From positions 1 through 17,602 of the forward strand of contig NZ_QSGS01000024.1 of NCBI RefSeq assembly GCF_003467445.1: a stretch of DNA of 17,602 nt, read 5' to 3'. This DNA comes from Exiguobacterium sp. AM39-5BH. GTDB taxonomy: Bacteria > Bacillota > Bacilli > Exiguobacteriales > Exiguobacteriaceae. The notes under the pieces were generated by a model. It saw only the letters and a program-made list of their open reading frames with translations, ran no database searches and was not told where the DNA came from. Made by a program: the position numbers and the translations under genes. This document shows positions 6,741-14,285 of the stretch, one piece after another (position 1 is the stretch's first letter; each line of letters opens with the position of its first letter).

Positions 6741-6773
6741 TTGAGCAAACGCTTGCTCGATTGATTTGCTCAA
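6741..6773. promoter_or_regulatory. Composite LacI-family operator between malE and malF
   Basis: GAGCAAACGCTTGCTC (6743-6758) is a near-perfect palindrome with 6-base arms. TTGAGCAAA (6741-6749) is also exactly inverted as TTTGCTCAA (6765-6773), so three half-sites are packed in 33 bases. It is the most symmetrical operator in the window and lies inside the operon, suggesting an internal control point. No clear promoter was seen with it. Confidence 0.6.
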
Positions 6774-6793
6774 ATTGAAAGGAGAAATTGAGG

Positions 6794-8146
6794 ATGGCTT
6801 CAATTGCGAACCCTAAAACGCCGGAACAACGGCCGGACCGACCGACCAATCATGCTCGGAACGCCGCATTACTCTCGATCATTCCGGGAGCCGGTCAATT
6901 CTATAACAATCAAAAAGCGAAAGCTGTCGCTTTCTTTATCGTCATCATGTCTTATTTTGCAGTAAACTACGATCTCTTTTTCAAAGGAGCAGGCGCTGGA
7001 CCTGGCGACCGTGGCGGACTTTGGGGATTGATCACGCTTGGCGAAGTGGCAGGACCTCGTAACGACCATTCTATCTTCTTGATGGTAGAAGGTATTGTCG
7101 CTTTAATCTTACTTTTCTTCGGAATCGCGTTCTACGTCTGGAACATTCGTGACGCTTACCGAGTCGGTCGCATTCGTGATCAGCACCTAAACGTACCAAC
7201 GTTCCAAGTGCAGCTTCGCAACTTGCGCGACCACGGATTCCCATACTTGATGTTGATCCCGTCGCTCATCTTGCTCGTCTTCACAGTCGTGTTACCGCTC
7301 ATCTTCACATTCTTAATCGCGTTCACGAACTATCGTTATAACAACGCTCCACCGGCGAAACTTGTCGAGTGGATTGGATTTGAAAACTTCACGCGAATCT
7401 TTGAAATCGACATCTGGCGCGATACGTTCGTCGGCGTCCTCGGCTGGACACTCGTCTGGACGGTCGCTTCGACAGTCGGGGTCATTGCGATCGGGATTTT
7501 CCTCGCGGTTCTCTTGAACCAAGAAGGTCTTCGCTTCCGTCGCTTGTTCCGCTCGATTTTAATCTTGTCGTGGGCTGTTCCAGCGTTCATCACGATTTTG
7601 ATCTTCCGTTCGATGTTCAACGAATCGTTCGGTGTGTTCAACACGACGATCCTTCCGGCGTTCGGACTAGATCCGATCAACTGGATGACCGATCCGACGG
7701 CGACACGCAGCGCGCTCATTTTAATTCAATGGTGGCTCGGCTTCCCGTTCATCATGACGCTCATGACCGGGGTATTGCAATCGATTCCTGGTGACTTATA
7801 TGAAGCAGCGACGATTGACGGTGCGACCATCTTTGATAAGTTCCGCTTGATCACGTTGCCGATGCTCTTGTTCGCGACAGCACCGATTTTGATCACGCAG
7901 TTCACATTCAACTTTAATAACTTCAACATCATCTATCTCTTTAACGGCGGTGGACCGGCTGTACCGGGACAAACTGCTGGTGGTACCGATATCTTGATTT
8001 CATGGATTTACAAATTGTCTCTCGGAGCCAACCCGCAATACGGACTTGCGGCTGCGATCACGCTCATTTTGTCATTCTTTATCATGACACTTGCCGTCAT
8101 CCAGTTCCGTCGGACAAAATCTTTCAAAGACGAGGATATGATCTGA
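6794..8146 (+). CDS. malF: Maltodextrin ABC transporter permease MalF
   Basis: This is one of two membrane subunits forming the maltodextrin channel. AAAGGAG (6778-6784) is 9 bases before ATG 6794 but only 3 bases before the in-frame TTG at 6788, so ATG 6794 is chosen (450 residues). The N-terminal part carries an IPGAGQFY segment and extra membrane helices (roughly residues 25-120), an extension found in Gram-positive MalF proteins. The BPD_transp_1 domain occupies the second half, with the EAA loop YEAATIDGATIFDKFRLITL (about 336-355) that docks on the ATPase. It is followed one base later by malG, so the two are translated as a pair. No ATPase gene is present in the window. Confidence 0.92.
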   Translation: MASIANPKTPEQRPDRPTNHARNAALLSIIPGAGQFYNNQKAKAVAFFIVIMSYFAVNYDLFFKGAGAGPGDRGGLWGLITLGEVAGPRNDHSIFLMVEGIVALILLFFGIAFYVWNIRDAYRVGRIRDQHLNVPTFQVQLRNLRDHGFPYLMLIPSLILLVFTVVLPLIFTFLIAFTNYRYNNAPPAKLVEWIGFENFTRIFEIDIWRDTFVGVLGWTLVWTVASTVGVIAIGIFLAVLLNQEGLRFRRLFRSILILSWAVPAFITILIFRSMFNESFGVFNTTILPAFGLDPINWMTDPTATRSALILIQWWLGFPFIMTLMTGVLQSIPGDLYEAATIDGATIFDKFRLITLPMLLFATAPILITQFTFNFNNFNIIYLFNGGGPAVPGQTAGGTDILISWIYKLSLGANPQYGLAAAITLILSFFIMTLAVIQFRRTKSFKDEDMI

Positions 8147-8147
8147 T

Positions 8148-8981
8148 ATGAAAAAACAAAAACGAATCAATTTGGCGTTCTCTTATGTCATCTTGACGCT
8201 TGCGTCGATCATCATTCTCTATCCAATGCTATGGGTGGTCGGCACGTCATTCAACCCGGGTCGTACCATCACGTCAAAAATCATTCCAGAAAATCCGACG
8301 TTCATTCACTATAAAAACTTGTTTGATTTAACGATTTCCGATTATAGTTTATGGTATATGAACACGTTGAAAATCGCTTTCATTACGATGGCGCTTGCTG
8401 TCATCTTGGTGACGATCACAGGTTATGTGTTTTCGCGCTATCGTTTCGTTGGACGGAAGAACTCGCTCATCTTGTTCCTCGTCCTGCAAATGGTGCCGCA
8501 ATTCGTCGCCATCATCGCGATTTACGTGTTACTCAATATGCTCGGCCTTCTCGACACACACACAGCGCTCATTCTGCTGTATGCCGGTGGCGCGATTCCG
8601 ATGAACACGTACTTGGCGAAAGGTTATTTCGATACGATTCCAAAAGAGCTTGATGAAGCCGCTCGGATGGACGGTGCCGGTCACCTTCGTATCTTCTGGC
8701 AGATTATTTTGCCGCTCGCGAAGCCGATTGTCGCAACGATTGCCCTCTTCAACTTCATGGGCCCGTTCAACGACTTCATCTTGGCATCGCTCGTCCTTCG
8801 TACACCTGAGAAACAGACGCTCGCGGTTGGTCTTTATAACATGATTTCTCGACAATTTGACAACAACTTCACGTTGTTCGCGGCAGGCGCTGTCCTTTCG
8901 GCCCTCCCAATCGTCCTTTTGTTCTTCATGTTCCAACGTTACTTCGTGTCGGGTCTCACTGCCGGTGGTACGAAAGGATAA
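8148..8981 (+). CDS. malG: Maltodextrin ABC transporter permease MalG
   Basis: This is the partner of MalF. The 277-residue protein has six predicted membrane helices, starting at about residue 10, and the EAA loop ELDEAARMDGAGHLRIFWQI (about 167-186), followed by the conserved ILPLAKP. It ends in AGGTKG, like other MalG/AmyC proteins. The ATG lies one base after the malF stop, with only a weak GAGGA upstream, so translational coupling is likely. A shared MsmX/MalK-type ATPase encoded elsewhere would energise the complex (inference from Gram-positive relatives). Confidence 0.93.
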   Translation: MKKQKRINLAFSYVILTLASIIILYPMLWVVGTSFNPGRTITSKIIPENPTFIHYKNLFDLTISDYSLWYMNTLKIAFITMALAVILVTITGYVFSRYRFVGRKNSLILFLVLQMVPQFVAIIAIYVLLNMLGLLDTHTALILLYAGGAIPMNTYLAKGYFDTIPKELDEAARMDGAGHLRIFWQIILPLAKPIVATIALFNFMGPFNDFILASLVLRTPEKQTLAVGLYNMISRQFDNNFTLFAAGAVLSALPIVLLFFMFQRYFVSGLTAGGTKG

Positions 8982-9004
8982 TACTCACTTAAGGGGGAAG
9001 CGAT

Positions 9005-10516
9005 ATGAGGCGAGGCGTCGTACTCGTTCTTCTGTCGCTTCTTTTGTTTCCAACTGTCGTCGGAGCGAAAGAAGCAGCATCGTGGGAACAGGAACGCATG
9101 TATTTTATTATGGTCGACCGCTTTGTTGATGGGAATCCGGACAACAACGCCCAAGTCGACAAGAATGACCCGAAAGCCTTTCACGGGGGCGATATCCGCG
9201 GCGTGATTGAAAAGCTCGATTATATCGAGTCGCTCGGATTCACATCCATCTGGTTAACTCCAGTGTTTGAGAACATGCCGGATGGTTATCACGGGTATTG
9301 GATTAAAGATTTTTATAACATCGACCCTCAATTCGGGACGAAAGAAGATTTACAGGAACTCGTCGAGGAGGCACACAAACGTGACATGAAAGTCATCCTC
9401 GACTTCGTCGTCAACCACGTTGGGCCGAAACATCCATGGGTCGAAGAACGACCTGATTGGTTCCATGACGAACTGCCGATCGTGCTCTGGAACGATCAAG
9501 AGCAGGTCGAGACGCATTGGTTGTTTGACTTGCCGGACTTTAAAACCGAAGAGCCGGAAGTAAAAGACTACTTGCTCGATGCGGCTACGTATTGGATTGA
9601 AGAGACCGGAATCGATGGCTATCGTCTCGATACGGTGCGGCATGTGGATAAGCCGTTTTGGAAAGATTTCGTCAAAGCGGTTCGCAAAGTCGATCCTGAC
9701 TTTTACCTCTTGGCCGAAGTGTTCGACCCGAATCCGCAGTACGTCGCAGAGTATGACGACTTAGGCTTCAACAGCATCACGAACTTTACGTTTTACGACC
9801 GTGTCTCTAAGACGATGACGCAAAAGACGGCGAACGTCGATGAAATCGACGTGGCCGCGACCTACGCCGAGACGTTTTTTAGCGACCCGAACCAAATGGC
9901 GACTTTTCTCGATAACCATGACGTTGAACGATTCATGCACGTCGCAGAACTCGGTGGGGCCGAGTCGGCCGAGCGTCGACTTCGCCTCGGATTGTTTGCT
10001 CTGTATGCATCACCAGGGATGCCGGTCGTCTTCCAAGGGACGGAGAACGCGCAAAACGGCGGAGCCGATCCGGCGAACCGGGCCATGACCGATTTCCCTG
10101 GAAATGAAGAGCTCCATGAATACGTCACGACGATGAACCGGCTGCGAGAAGAATATCCAGTCTTCGCGACCGGGGAACAGCGTATAATCGCTTCGAAGGA
10201 CGGTATGGCCGTGTTCGAACGTCGTGACGGCAATGATGTCGCCTTATACGCCATCAATATGAACGCCGAGGACAGAGAGATTGAATTCGAGGTAAGCGAA
10301 GTCGGGGAAGATACACGGCTTCGTGGTCTCTTATTCTCACAACTTGTCACGGAAAAACGTGATACGTTCACGATCAAGCTCGCAGGAGAAAGCGCGAACG
10401 CCTACATCGTCGAAGAATCGGAAGTGAACATGTGGACGATTGGTCTCCTTGTCATTGCCATCCCGATTATCTTGATTGGATTGGTCATGTGGAAGCGTCG
10501 CAAGAACGCAAGCTGA
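9005..10516 (+). CDS. Extracellular membrane-anchored alpha-amylase (GH13)
   Basis: The enzyme cuts alpha-1,4 links in starch or maltodextrins outside the cell. AAGGGGGA (8991-8998) precedes ATG 9005. Residues 1-21 (MRRGVVLVLLSLLLFPTVVG and A21) form a signal peptide. The GH13 barrel carries region I DFVVNH (133-138), region II GYRLDTVRH (205-213, nucleophile D209), region III AEVF (237-240, acid/base E238) and region IV FLDNHD (301-306, D306). A short C-terminal beta domain (about 385-470) is followed by a hydrophobic helix (about 476-495) ending in KRRKNAS. This is a stop-transfer anchor with a basic cytoplasmic tail, and no LPXTG motif is present. The enzyme should therefore sit on the outer face of the membrane beside MalE. 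It lies 23 bases after malG, in the same operon. The exact product (maltose or longer oligosaccharides) is unknown. Confidence 0.9.
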   Translation: MRRGVVLVLLSLLLFPTVVGAKEAASWEQERMYFIMVDRFVDGNPDNNAQVDKNDPKAFHGGDIRGVIEKLDYIESLGFTSIWLTPVFENMPDGYHGYWIKDFYNIDPQFGTKEDLQELVEEAHKRDMKVILDFVVNHVGPKHPWVEERPDWFHDELPIVLWNDQEQVETHWLFDLPDFKTEEPEVKDYLLDAATYWIEETGIDGYRLDTVRHVDKPFWKDFVKAVRKVDPDFYLLAEVFDPNPQYVAEYDDLGFNSITNFTFYDRVSKTMTQKTANVDEIDVAATYAETFFSDPNQMATFLDNHDVERFMHVAELGGAESAERRLRLGLFALYASPGMPVVFQGTENAQNGGADPANRAMTDFPGNEELHEYVTTMNRLREEYPVFATGEQRIIASKDGMAVFERRDGNDVALYAINMNAEDREIEFEVSEVGEDTRLRGLLFSQLVTEKRDTFTIKLAGESANAYIVEESEVNMWTIGLLVIAIPIILIGLVMWKRRKNAS

Positions 10517-10565
10517 TCACCCTGTCATAGGGAACTTTGAACTAACGGAAGCAAGGGGGAGCATC

Positions 10566-11609
10566 ATGCAAATCACGATTAAAGATGTCGCCAAACACGC
10601 CAACGTCGCACCGTCGACCGTGTCTCGCGTCATCGCCAACAGTCCGCGCATCAGTCAGAAAACAAAAGAGCGTGTACGCAGTTCGATGGAAGAACTCGGG
10701 TACCATCCGAACATTCACGCCAGAAGTCTCGCCAACCGATCGACACAATCGATTGGTCTCGTCATGCCGAGCGCGGCGACGAAAACGTTGCAAAATCCAT
10801 TTTTCCCCGAAGTGTTACGGGGGATTAGCACAAAAGCCCATCAGAACGGCTACTCACTCTATATGACGACGGGCGTGACCGAAGAAGAAGTCTTGTCCGG
10901 TGTCATCGAAATGGTACAAGGCCGCCGTGTCGACGGTGTCATCGTCTTGTACTCACGTGAAGATGACAAAGTCGTTCAATACTTGCGTCAGACGAAATTC
11001 CCGTTCGTTGTCGTCGGGAAGCCGTTTGGGGACGCCTCGTCAATCACATATGTCGATACGGACAATTACTTGGCTGGGCGGGAAGTGACGAAGCACTTAT
11101 ATAATCTTGGTCATCGTTGTATCGCCTTCATCGGGGGATCGGATAAACTCGCCGTTACGCAAGATCGTCGCAACGGGTACGCGACCGCTTTGATGGAAGC
11201 GGGCATCCCGGTCCGGGAAGACTATATCGCCCGTGCCGAGTTCATGACAAAGGGTGGGGCTAAAGCTGTACGAGAGTTACTTCGACTAGAAGAGCCGCCA
11301 ACAGCCGTTGTCGTAAGTGATGACATGATGGCGCTCGGGGTAATCAGTACGCTGAGCGAAATGGGTCTCAAGATTCCTGAAGATGTGGCCGTCGTTAGTT
11401 TTAACAACGTCTATATCGCCGAGCATTCGAACCCGCCGCTCACTTCCGTTGAGATTAATATCTTCGGTCTCGGTTTCGAGGCGACAAACTGTTTGATTGA
11501 ACAAATCGGTGATAGCGCACCTCCCTATGGGAAACGCGTGATCGTCCCGCACTATTTAGTCGTTCGACAGTCGTGTGGTCAGAAAAAGAAAACAGAAGTT
11601 GTCGATTAA
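10566..11609 (+). CDS. malR: LacI-family transcriptional regulator of maltodextrin genes, MalR-like
   Basis: ATG 10566 follows AAGGGGGAGC closely. The open frame continues upstream, but that part overlaps the amylase gene and lacks the family start. The 347-residue protein opens with the LacI helix-turn-helix ITIKDVAKHANVAPSTVSRV (residues 3-22), then a hinge (YHPNIHARSLANRSTQSIGL, about 46-65), and a periplasmic-binding-like ligand domain with FPFVVVGKP, HRCIAFIGG and VVSDDMMALG. It should bind the palindromic TGCAAACG-type operators in the window and release them on binding maltose or a maltodextrin. The position as last gene of the operon, 49 bases after the amylase, suggests autoregulation. 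Effector and targets are inferred from context. Confidence 0.88.
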   Translation: MQITIKDVAKHANVAPSTVSRVIANSPRISQKTKERVRSSMEELGYHPNIHARSLANRSTQSIGLVMPSAATKTLQNPFFPEVLRGISTKAHQNGYSLYMTTGVTEEEVLSGVIEMVQGRRVDGVIVLYSREDDKVVQYLRQTKFPFVVVGKPFGDASSITYVDTDNYLAGREVTKHLYNLGHRCIAFIGGSDKLAVTQDRRNGYATALMEAGIPVREDYIARAEFMTKGGAKAVRELLRLEEPPTAVVVSDDMMALGVISTLSEMGLKIPEDVAVVSFNNVYIAEHSNPPLTSVEINIFGLGFEATNCLIEQIGDSAPPYGKRVIVPHYLVVRQSCGQKKKTEVVD

Positions 11610-11613
11610 GCGA

Positions 11614-11644
11614 AAATCTTCCGCATCTTGCGGAAGATTTTTTT
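11614..11644 (+). terminator. Rho-independent terminator of the maltodextrin operon
   Basis: AAATCTTCCGCA (11614-11625) pairs perfectly with TGCGGAAGATTT (11629-11640) around a three-base loop and continues into a run of T to 11644. It begins 4 bases after the malR stop codon. Confidence 0.93.
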
Positions 11645-11730
11645 GTGTAAAAAATGAGACACATATAATAGTAGAATAATCAATCGGTCAAAAGTCATAA
11701 TATTACAGAAAGATTACAAATGTGAAAATA

Positions 11731-11757
11731 GTGCTTGAAAAGAAAGCATGGGGGAAC
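11731..11757 (+). promoter_or_regulatory. Possible SigB-type promoter of the stress genes
   Basis: GTGCTT (11731-11736) and GGGAAC (11752-11757) are 15 bases apart and loosely match the general-stress pattern GTTTNN/GGGWAW. A TATAAT at 11664-11669 is an alternative -10 without a good -35. The assignment leans on the kind of genes downstream. Confidence 0.3.
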
Positions 11758-11844
11758 ATTTACATTACCGGCCGAATGGCAGATCAATGCGAATCCGCCC
11801 AGCCAACAACCAAAAAATAAAGAATTTGAAAGGGAGATACAATC

Positions 11845-12777
11845 ATGGATAACAAACGTTATGTAGGCACTTACTATCAGGAATCAGAACTTGTTTCAAA
11901 AATTGATGAGCTTCGTGCTCAAGGGCATCGCGAAGACGATTTATACGTAGTAGTGAAAGATAAATCGAACCTTTCAATGGTTCGAGGTTCAACGGATGCA
12001 GAAGTAAAAGAAACGAAAGCGTCATGGCTTGATCGCTTCTTCGGAGTAGCAGACGGAGGAGATGAAGTTCGTCATACGTTTGATAAACTCGGTTTCTCAG
12101 AAGAAGAGACAGCACGCTATCACCAAGACATCGAGAACGGTGGCATGATTCTCTTGTTAGATACGAATGACGGCGTGTTCAATAATGGTCGTAACGATAC
12201 GTTCGAAGGCGGACGCACATCAGCAGGTTATGGTTCAGAAGGAAATGAGGCAGGTAATATGACTGCGCATAACCTTGGCGCAACTGGCGCAGGGATTGGT
12301 GCTAACCGTTTCGATGATATGGATGAAGACATCCGCAACCGTACAGATTTGACGGATGAACAAAAACTCGAGTTACATGAAGAACGTCTTCTTGTGAACA
12401 AAGAACGTGTTCAGACTGGAGAAGTACGTGTTGAGAAAGATGTCGTCGAACGTGAAGAACGCGTGGACGTTGAAGTTGAGCGCGACGAAGTATATGTAGA
12501 ACGCCGCCGCGTCGACGGAGAACGTGAAGTGACAGGACATTCTTACGATGCGACGACAGACCGCGATGAGATTCGCGTTCCGGTCACGGAAGAACGTGTC
12601 AATGTGACGAAAAAAGATGTCGTGGCTGAAGAAATCGTCGTCGGCAAAGAAAAAGTCAAAGATACGGAAACGGTACGTGAGACGTTGCGTAAAGAAGAAG
12701 CGCATATCGAAGGGGAAGATAGCCTTCGTCACCGCGATCATGACAACACGCGTCGCGATGAGCGTGACCGCTTCTAA
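11845..12777 (+). CDS. General stress protein with YflT/GS17M N-domain and DUF2382 (YsnF/AvaK) C-domain
   Basis: AGGGAG (11831-11836) is 8 bases before ATG 11845. The 310-residue, highly charged protein has no signal peptide or membrane segment. Residues 1-120 form a GS17M/YflT-type domain: KRYVGTYYQESELVSKIDEL, DDLYVVVKDK, a central WLDRFFG, then NGGMILLLD. A Gly/Asn/Ala-rich linker (about 120-165) follows. The DUF2382 domain (about 170-300) begins LELHEERLLVNKERVQTGEV and is built from alternating charged strands, ending ETVRETLRKEEAHIE. Proteins with these domains are general-stress proteins whose biochemical role is unknown. It is the largest of three related genes in the block and has its own terminator (12799-12833). 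Confidence 0.85.
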   Translation: MDNKRYVGTYYQESELVSKIDELRAQGHREDDLYVVVKDKSNLSMVRGSTDAEVKETKASWLDRFFGVADGGDEVRHTFDKLGFSEEETARYHQDIENGGMILLLDTNDGVFNNGRNDTFEGGRTSAGYGSEGNEAGNMTAHNLGATGAGIGANRFDDMDEDIRNRTDLTDEQKLELHEERLLVNKERVQTGEVRVEKDVVEREERVDVEVERDEVYVERRRVDGEREVTGHSYDATTDRDEIRVPVTEERVNVTKKDVVAEEIVVGKEKVKDTETVRETLRKEEAHIEGEDSLRHRDHDNTRRDERDRF

Positions 12778-12798
12778 TCGATTGACCAGTACCTCGAC

Positions 12799-12833
12799 AA
12801 GGATGGCTCTCTATGAGGGACCATCCTTTTTTT
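12799..12833 (+). terminator. Rho-independent terminator after the first stress gene
   Basis: AAGGATGG (12799-12806) pairs with CCATCCTT (12821-12828) and runs into T residues to 12833. It may be partial, letting the next stress gene be co-transcribed. Confidence 0.85.
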
Positions 12834-12864
12834 CGCCAATTGTCACCATAGGAGGACGAAAGCT

Positions 12865-13674
12865 ATGAAACATGCGATTATCTCAGAAGTGTTTGACCAA
12901 CCTGAAGCGTTGCTGAATCGAACAGTCGATTTGAAACGAGAGGGGTATGATGAAGAGGATATGTACGTCCTCGTCAAACGAGCGGACGTTGCTGACGCGG
13001 TTCGACGTCATTCAAAGCTATATGTGCTCGTCACTGATGAACCGGGCACCGTCGCCTCGTTAGTCACCTCCAGTGAACGTCCAATTGAGCGTTGGCTAAA
13101 AAGTATGCGGTTGACGGCAGAACAACAGGATCGTTTTGCGAAGGAAGTCGAACAAGGGAGGCTTTTTCTCTACGTTGATGCTGATCGAAACGAGCAGCGC
13201 ATCGATTCTGCGCAGCCGAAGACGGAGACAGCGCCAGAAACTGAGGAACAGACGCTCTCTCTACATGAAGAACGAATGATCGTGGAGAAACAAGCGGTGC
13301 AAACGGGAGAAGTCGTCATCAATCGCCACGTCACAGAAACAGATCAAGAGATTGAAGTCCCCGTCCTAAGAGAACAAGTTCATGTAGAGCGGAAAGTCGG
13401 TTCGGAGGATGTGCTCGAGGACTACGACTTTAACCAGTCGGGCATTCGTACGATTGACGAAGGAGACCATCTCCGAATTCAAGTGATCGAAGAACGGGCG
13501 TTTGTCGTGAAGCGTCCAGTCGTCGTCGAAGAAATTATCGTTCGGAAACGAGTGACGGAAGAAATGGAAACTCTGACCGAAACGCTCCGTAAAGAAGAAA
13601 TCGAAGTGACGGAAGTCGGGCAAGCCGATGTGATCATCGATGATCAGACAATCCGAAAGGATGAGGAACGATGA
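12865..13674 (+). CDS. DUF2382 (YsnF/AvaK) stress protein with divergent N-domain
   Basis: AGGAGG (12850-12855) is 9 bases before ATG 12865. The 269-residue product is a paralogue of the preceding gene. Residues 1-115 are a shortened, diverged GS17M-like domain (ISEVFDQPEALLNRTVDLKR, then EEDMYVLVKRADVADAVRRH) lacking the central WLDRFFG segment, although a WLKSMR occurs at about 77. The DUF2382 domain (about 130-260) starts LSLHEERMIVEKQAVQTGEV and ends TETLRKEEIEVTE, aligning closely with the first gene. It probably arose by tandem duplication. Its stop overlaps the ATG of the next gene (ATGA at 13671-13674). Function is unknown beyond the stress-protein family. Confidence 0.82.
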   Translation: MKHAIISEVFDQPEALLNRTVDLKREGYDEEDMYVLVKRADVADAVRRHSKLYVLVTDEPGTVASLVTSSERPIERWLKSMRLTAEQQDRFAKEVEQGRLFLYVDADRNEQRIDSAQPKTETAPETEEQTLSLHEERMIVEKQAVQTGEVVINRHVTETDQEIEVPVLREQVHVERKVGSEDVLEDYDFNQSGIRTIDEGDHLRIQVIEERAFVVKRPVVVEEIIVRKRVTEEMETLTETLRKEEIEVTEVGQADVIIDDQTIRKDEER

Positions 13675-14064
13675 GCAAACGTCGATTTGTAGACACGTAT
13701 CAGGACGAGGCGGCAAATCAATCAATTGACCGAACGAGGCTATGAGGAACGCGATTTATATGTCGTCGCGAGAGACAAACAAGACGTCTCTCTCGTCAAA
13801 CGAGACACCAATGCGAGAGTGGAAGAGGCAAGCGCCAATTGGATGCAAAAGTTTGCAGGTGTGGCTGAAGGCGAGCGGGAAGTGAAGCGGGCGTTGCTCG
13901 ATCTCGGTCTTGCTGACGACGACGTCAATCAGGCATATGTTGATATTTTAAATGGTGGGTATGCTTTAATTCTCGATGAACCGGACACCGGATTCAACGA
14001 TGGACACAGTCCGATGTTTGAAGGACATGAGGCGAACGCTACGTTTGGACGCGATTACGAATGA
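13671..14064 (+). pseudogene. GS17M/YflT-type stress protein, frameshifted by an extra AATC unit
   Basis: ATG 13671 overlaps the preceding stop. It opens MSKRRFVDTYQDEAANQ, matching the start of the first stress protein (MDNKRYVGTYYQES). The frame then meets a stop after 24 codons. The homologous sequence continues in another frame: LTERGYEERDLYVVARDKQD, NWMQKFAGVAEGE, NGGYALILDEPDTGFNDG, to TGA 14062-14064. At 13716-13727 the DNA reads AATC AATC AATT. Removing one AATC restores ...DEAANQLTERGYEERDLYV and a 129-residue protein made of the GS17M domain only. The break is therefore a 4-bp tandem-unit gain. A TTG at 13726 could start the second part, but it lacks a ribosome binding site. It may be a true pseudogene, a reversible slippage switch or a sequence error. 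Confidence 0.8.
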
Positions 14065-14075
14065 CGAACATCATG

Positions 14076-14111
14076 ACCTATCAGGCCGTTTAGCGGTCTG
14101 ATAGGTTTTTT
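14076..14111 (+). terminator. Rho-independent terminator closing the stress block
   Basis: ACCTATCAG (14076-14084) pairs perfectly with CTGATAGGT (14098-14106), with an inner CCG/CGG pairing, followed by six T to 14111. Confidence 0.92.
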
Positions 14112-14147
14112 GATAAATCATGAAGAAAAAAGGAAGAAAAAGTTTTA

Positions 14148-14184
14148 TGCAAACGATTGCATTCTTGCGCGAGTTGTGTAAAAT
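14148..14184 (+). promoter_or_regulatory. malP promoter overlapped by a MalR/CcpA-type operator
   Basis: TGCAAACGATTGCA (14148-14161) is a palindrome with 5-base arms, nearly the same as the malE operator TGCAAACGTTTTCA. It covers most of a possible -35, TTGCAT (14157-14162), which is 16 bases from TAAAAT (14179-14184). This places the phosphorylase under the same repressor as the operon upstream. Confidence 0.65.
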
Positions 14185-14200
14185 GAGAAGTGAGATTGAA

Positions 14201-14214
14201 ATATAGCGCTTTCA
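14201..14214. promoter_or_regulatory. Weaker second operator in the malP leader
   Basis: ATATAGCGCTTTCA matches 11 of 14 positions of the cre-like pattern. It lies just downstream of the predicted malP transcription start, like the second malE operator. Confidence 0.3.
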
Positions 14215-14215
14215 T

Positions 14216-14244
14216 AGACAAGCGGTTGCATAAATCGTTTGTCT
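14216..14244 (+). promoter_or_regulatory. Stable hairpin in the malP 5' leader
   Basis: AGACAAGCGGT (14216-14226) and ATCGTTTGTCT (14234-14244) pair along all 11 positions as RNA (two G-U pairs) around a 7-base loop. TCAT and ATGA extend the stem past a single bulged G. No T-run follows, so it is not a terminator. It may stabilise the message or act as a regulatory leader. The ribosome binding site (14271-14275) lies outside it. Confidence 0.5.
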
Positions 14245-14285
14245 GATGACGAGTAGCCTTGTAGAGAAAAAGGAGTGGCAGACAG

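Noticed and set aside
6788..6790. TTG as the malF start
   Set aside because: It is only 3 bases from the ribosome binding site; ATG 6794 has the normal spacing.
10476..10565. Upstream extension of malR
   Set aside because: It overlaps the amylase gene and adds no conserved residues; LacI proteins start at the ITIKDVA segment.
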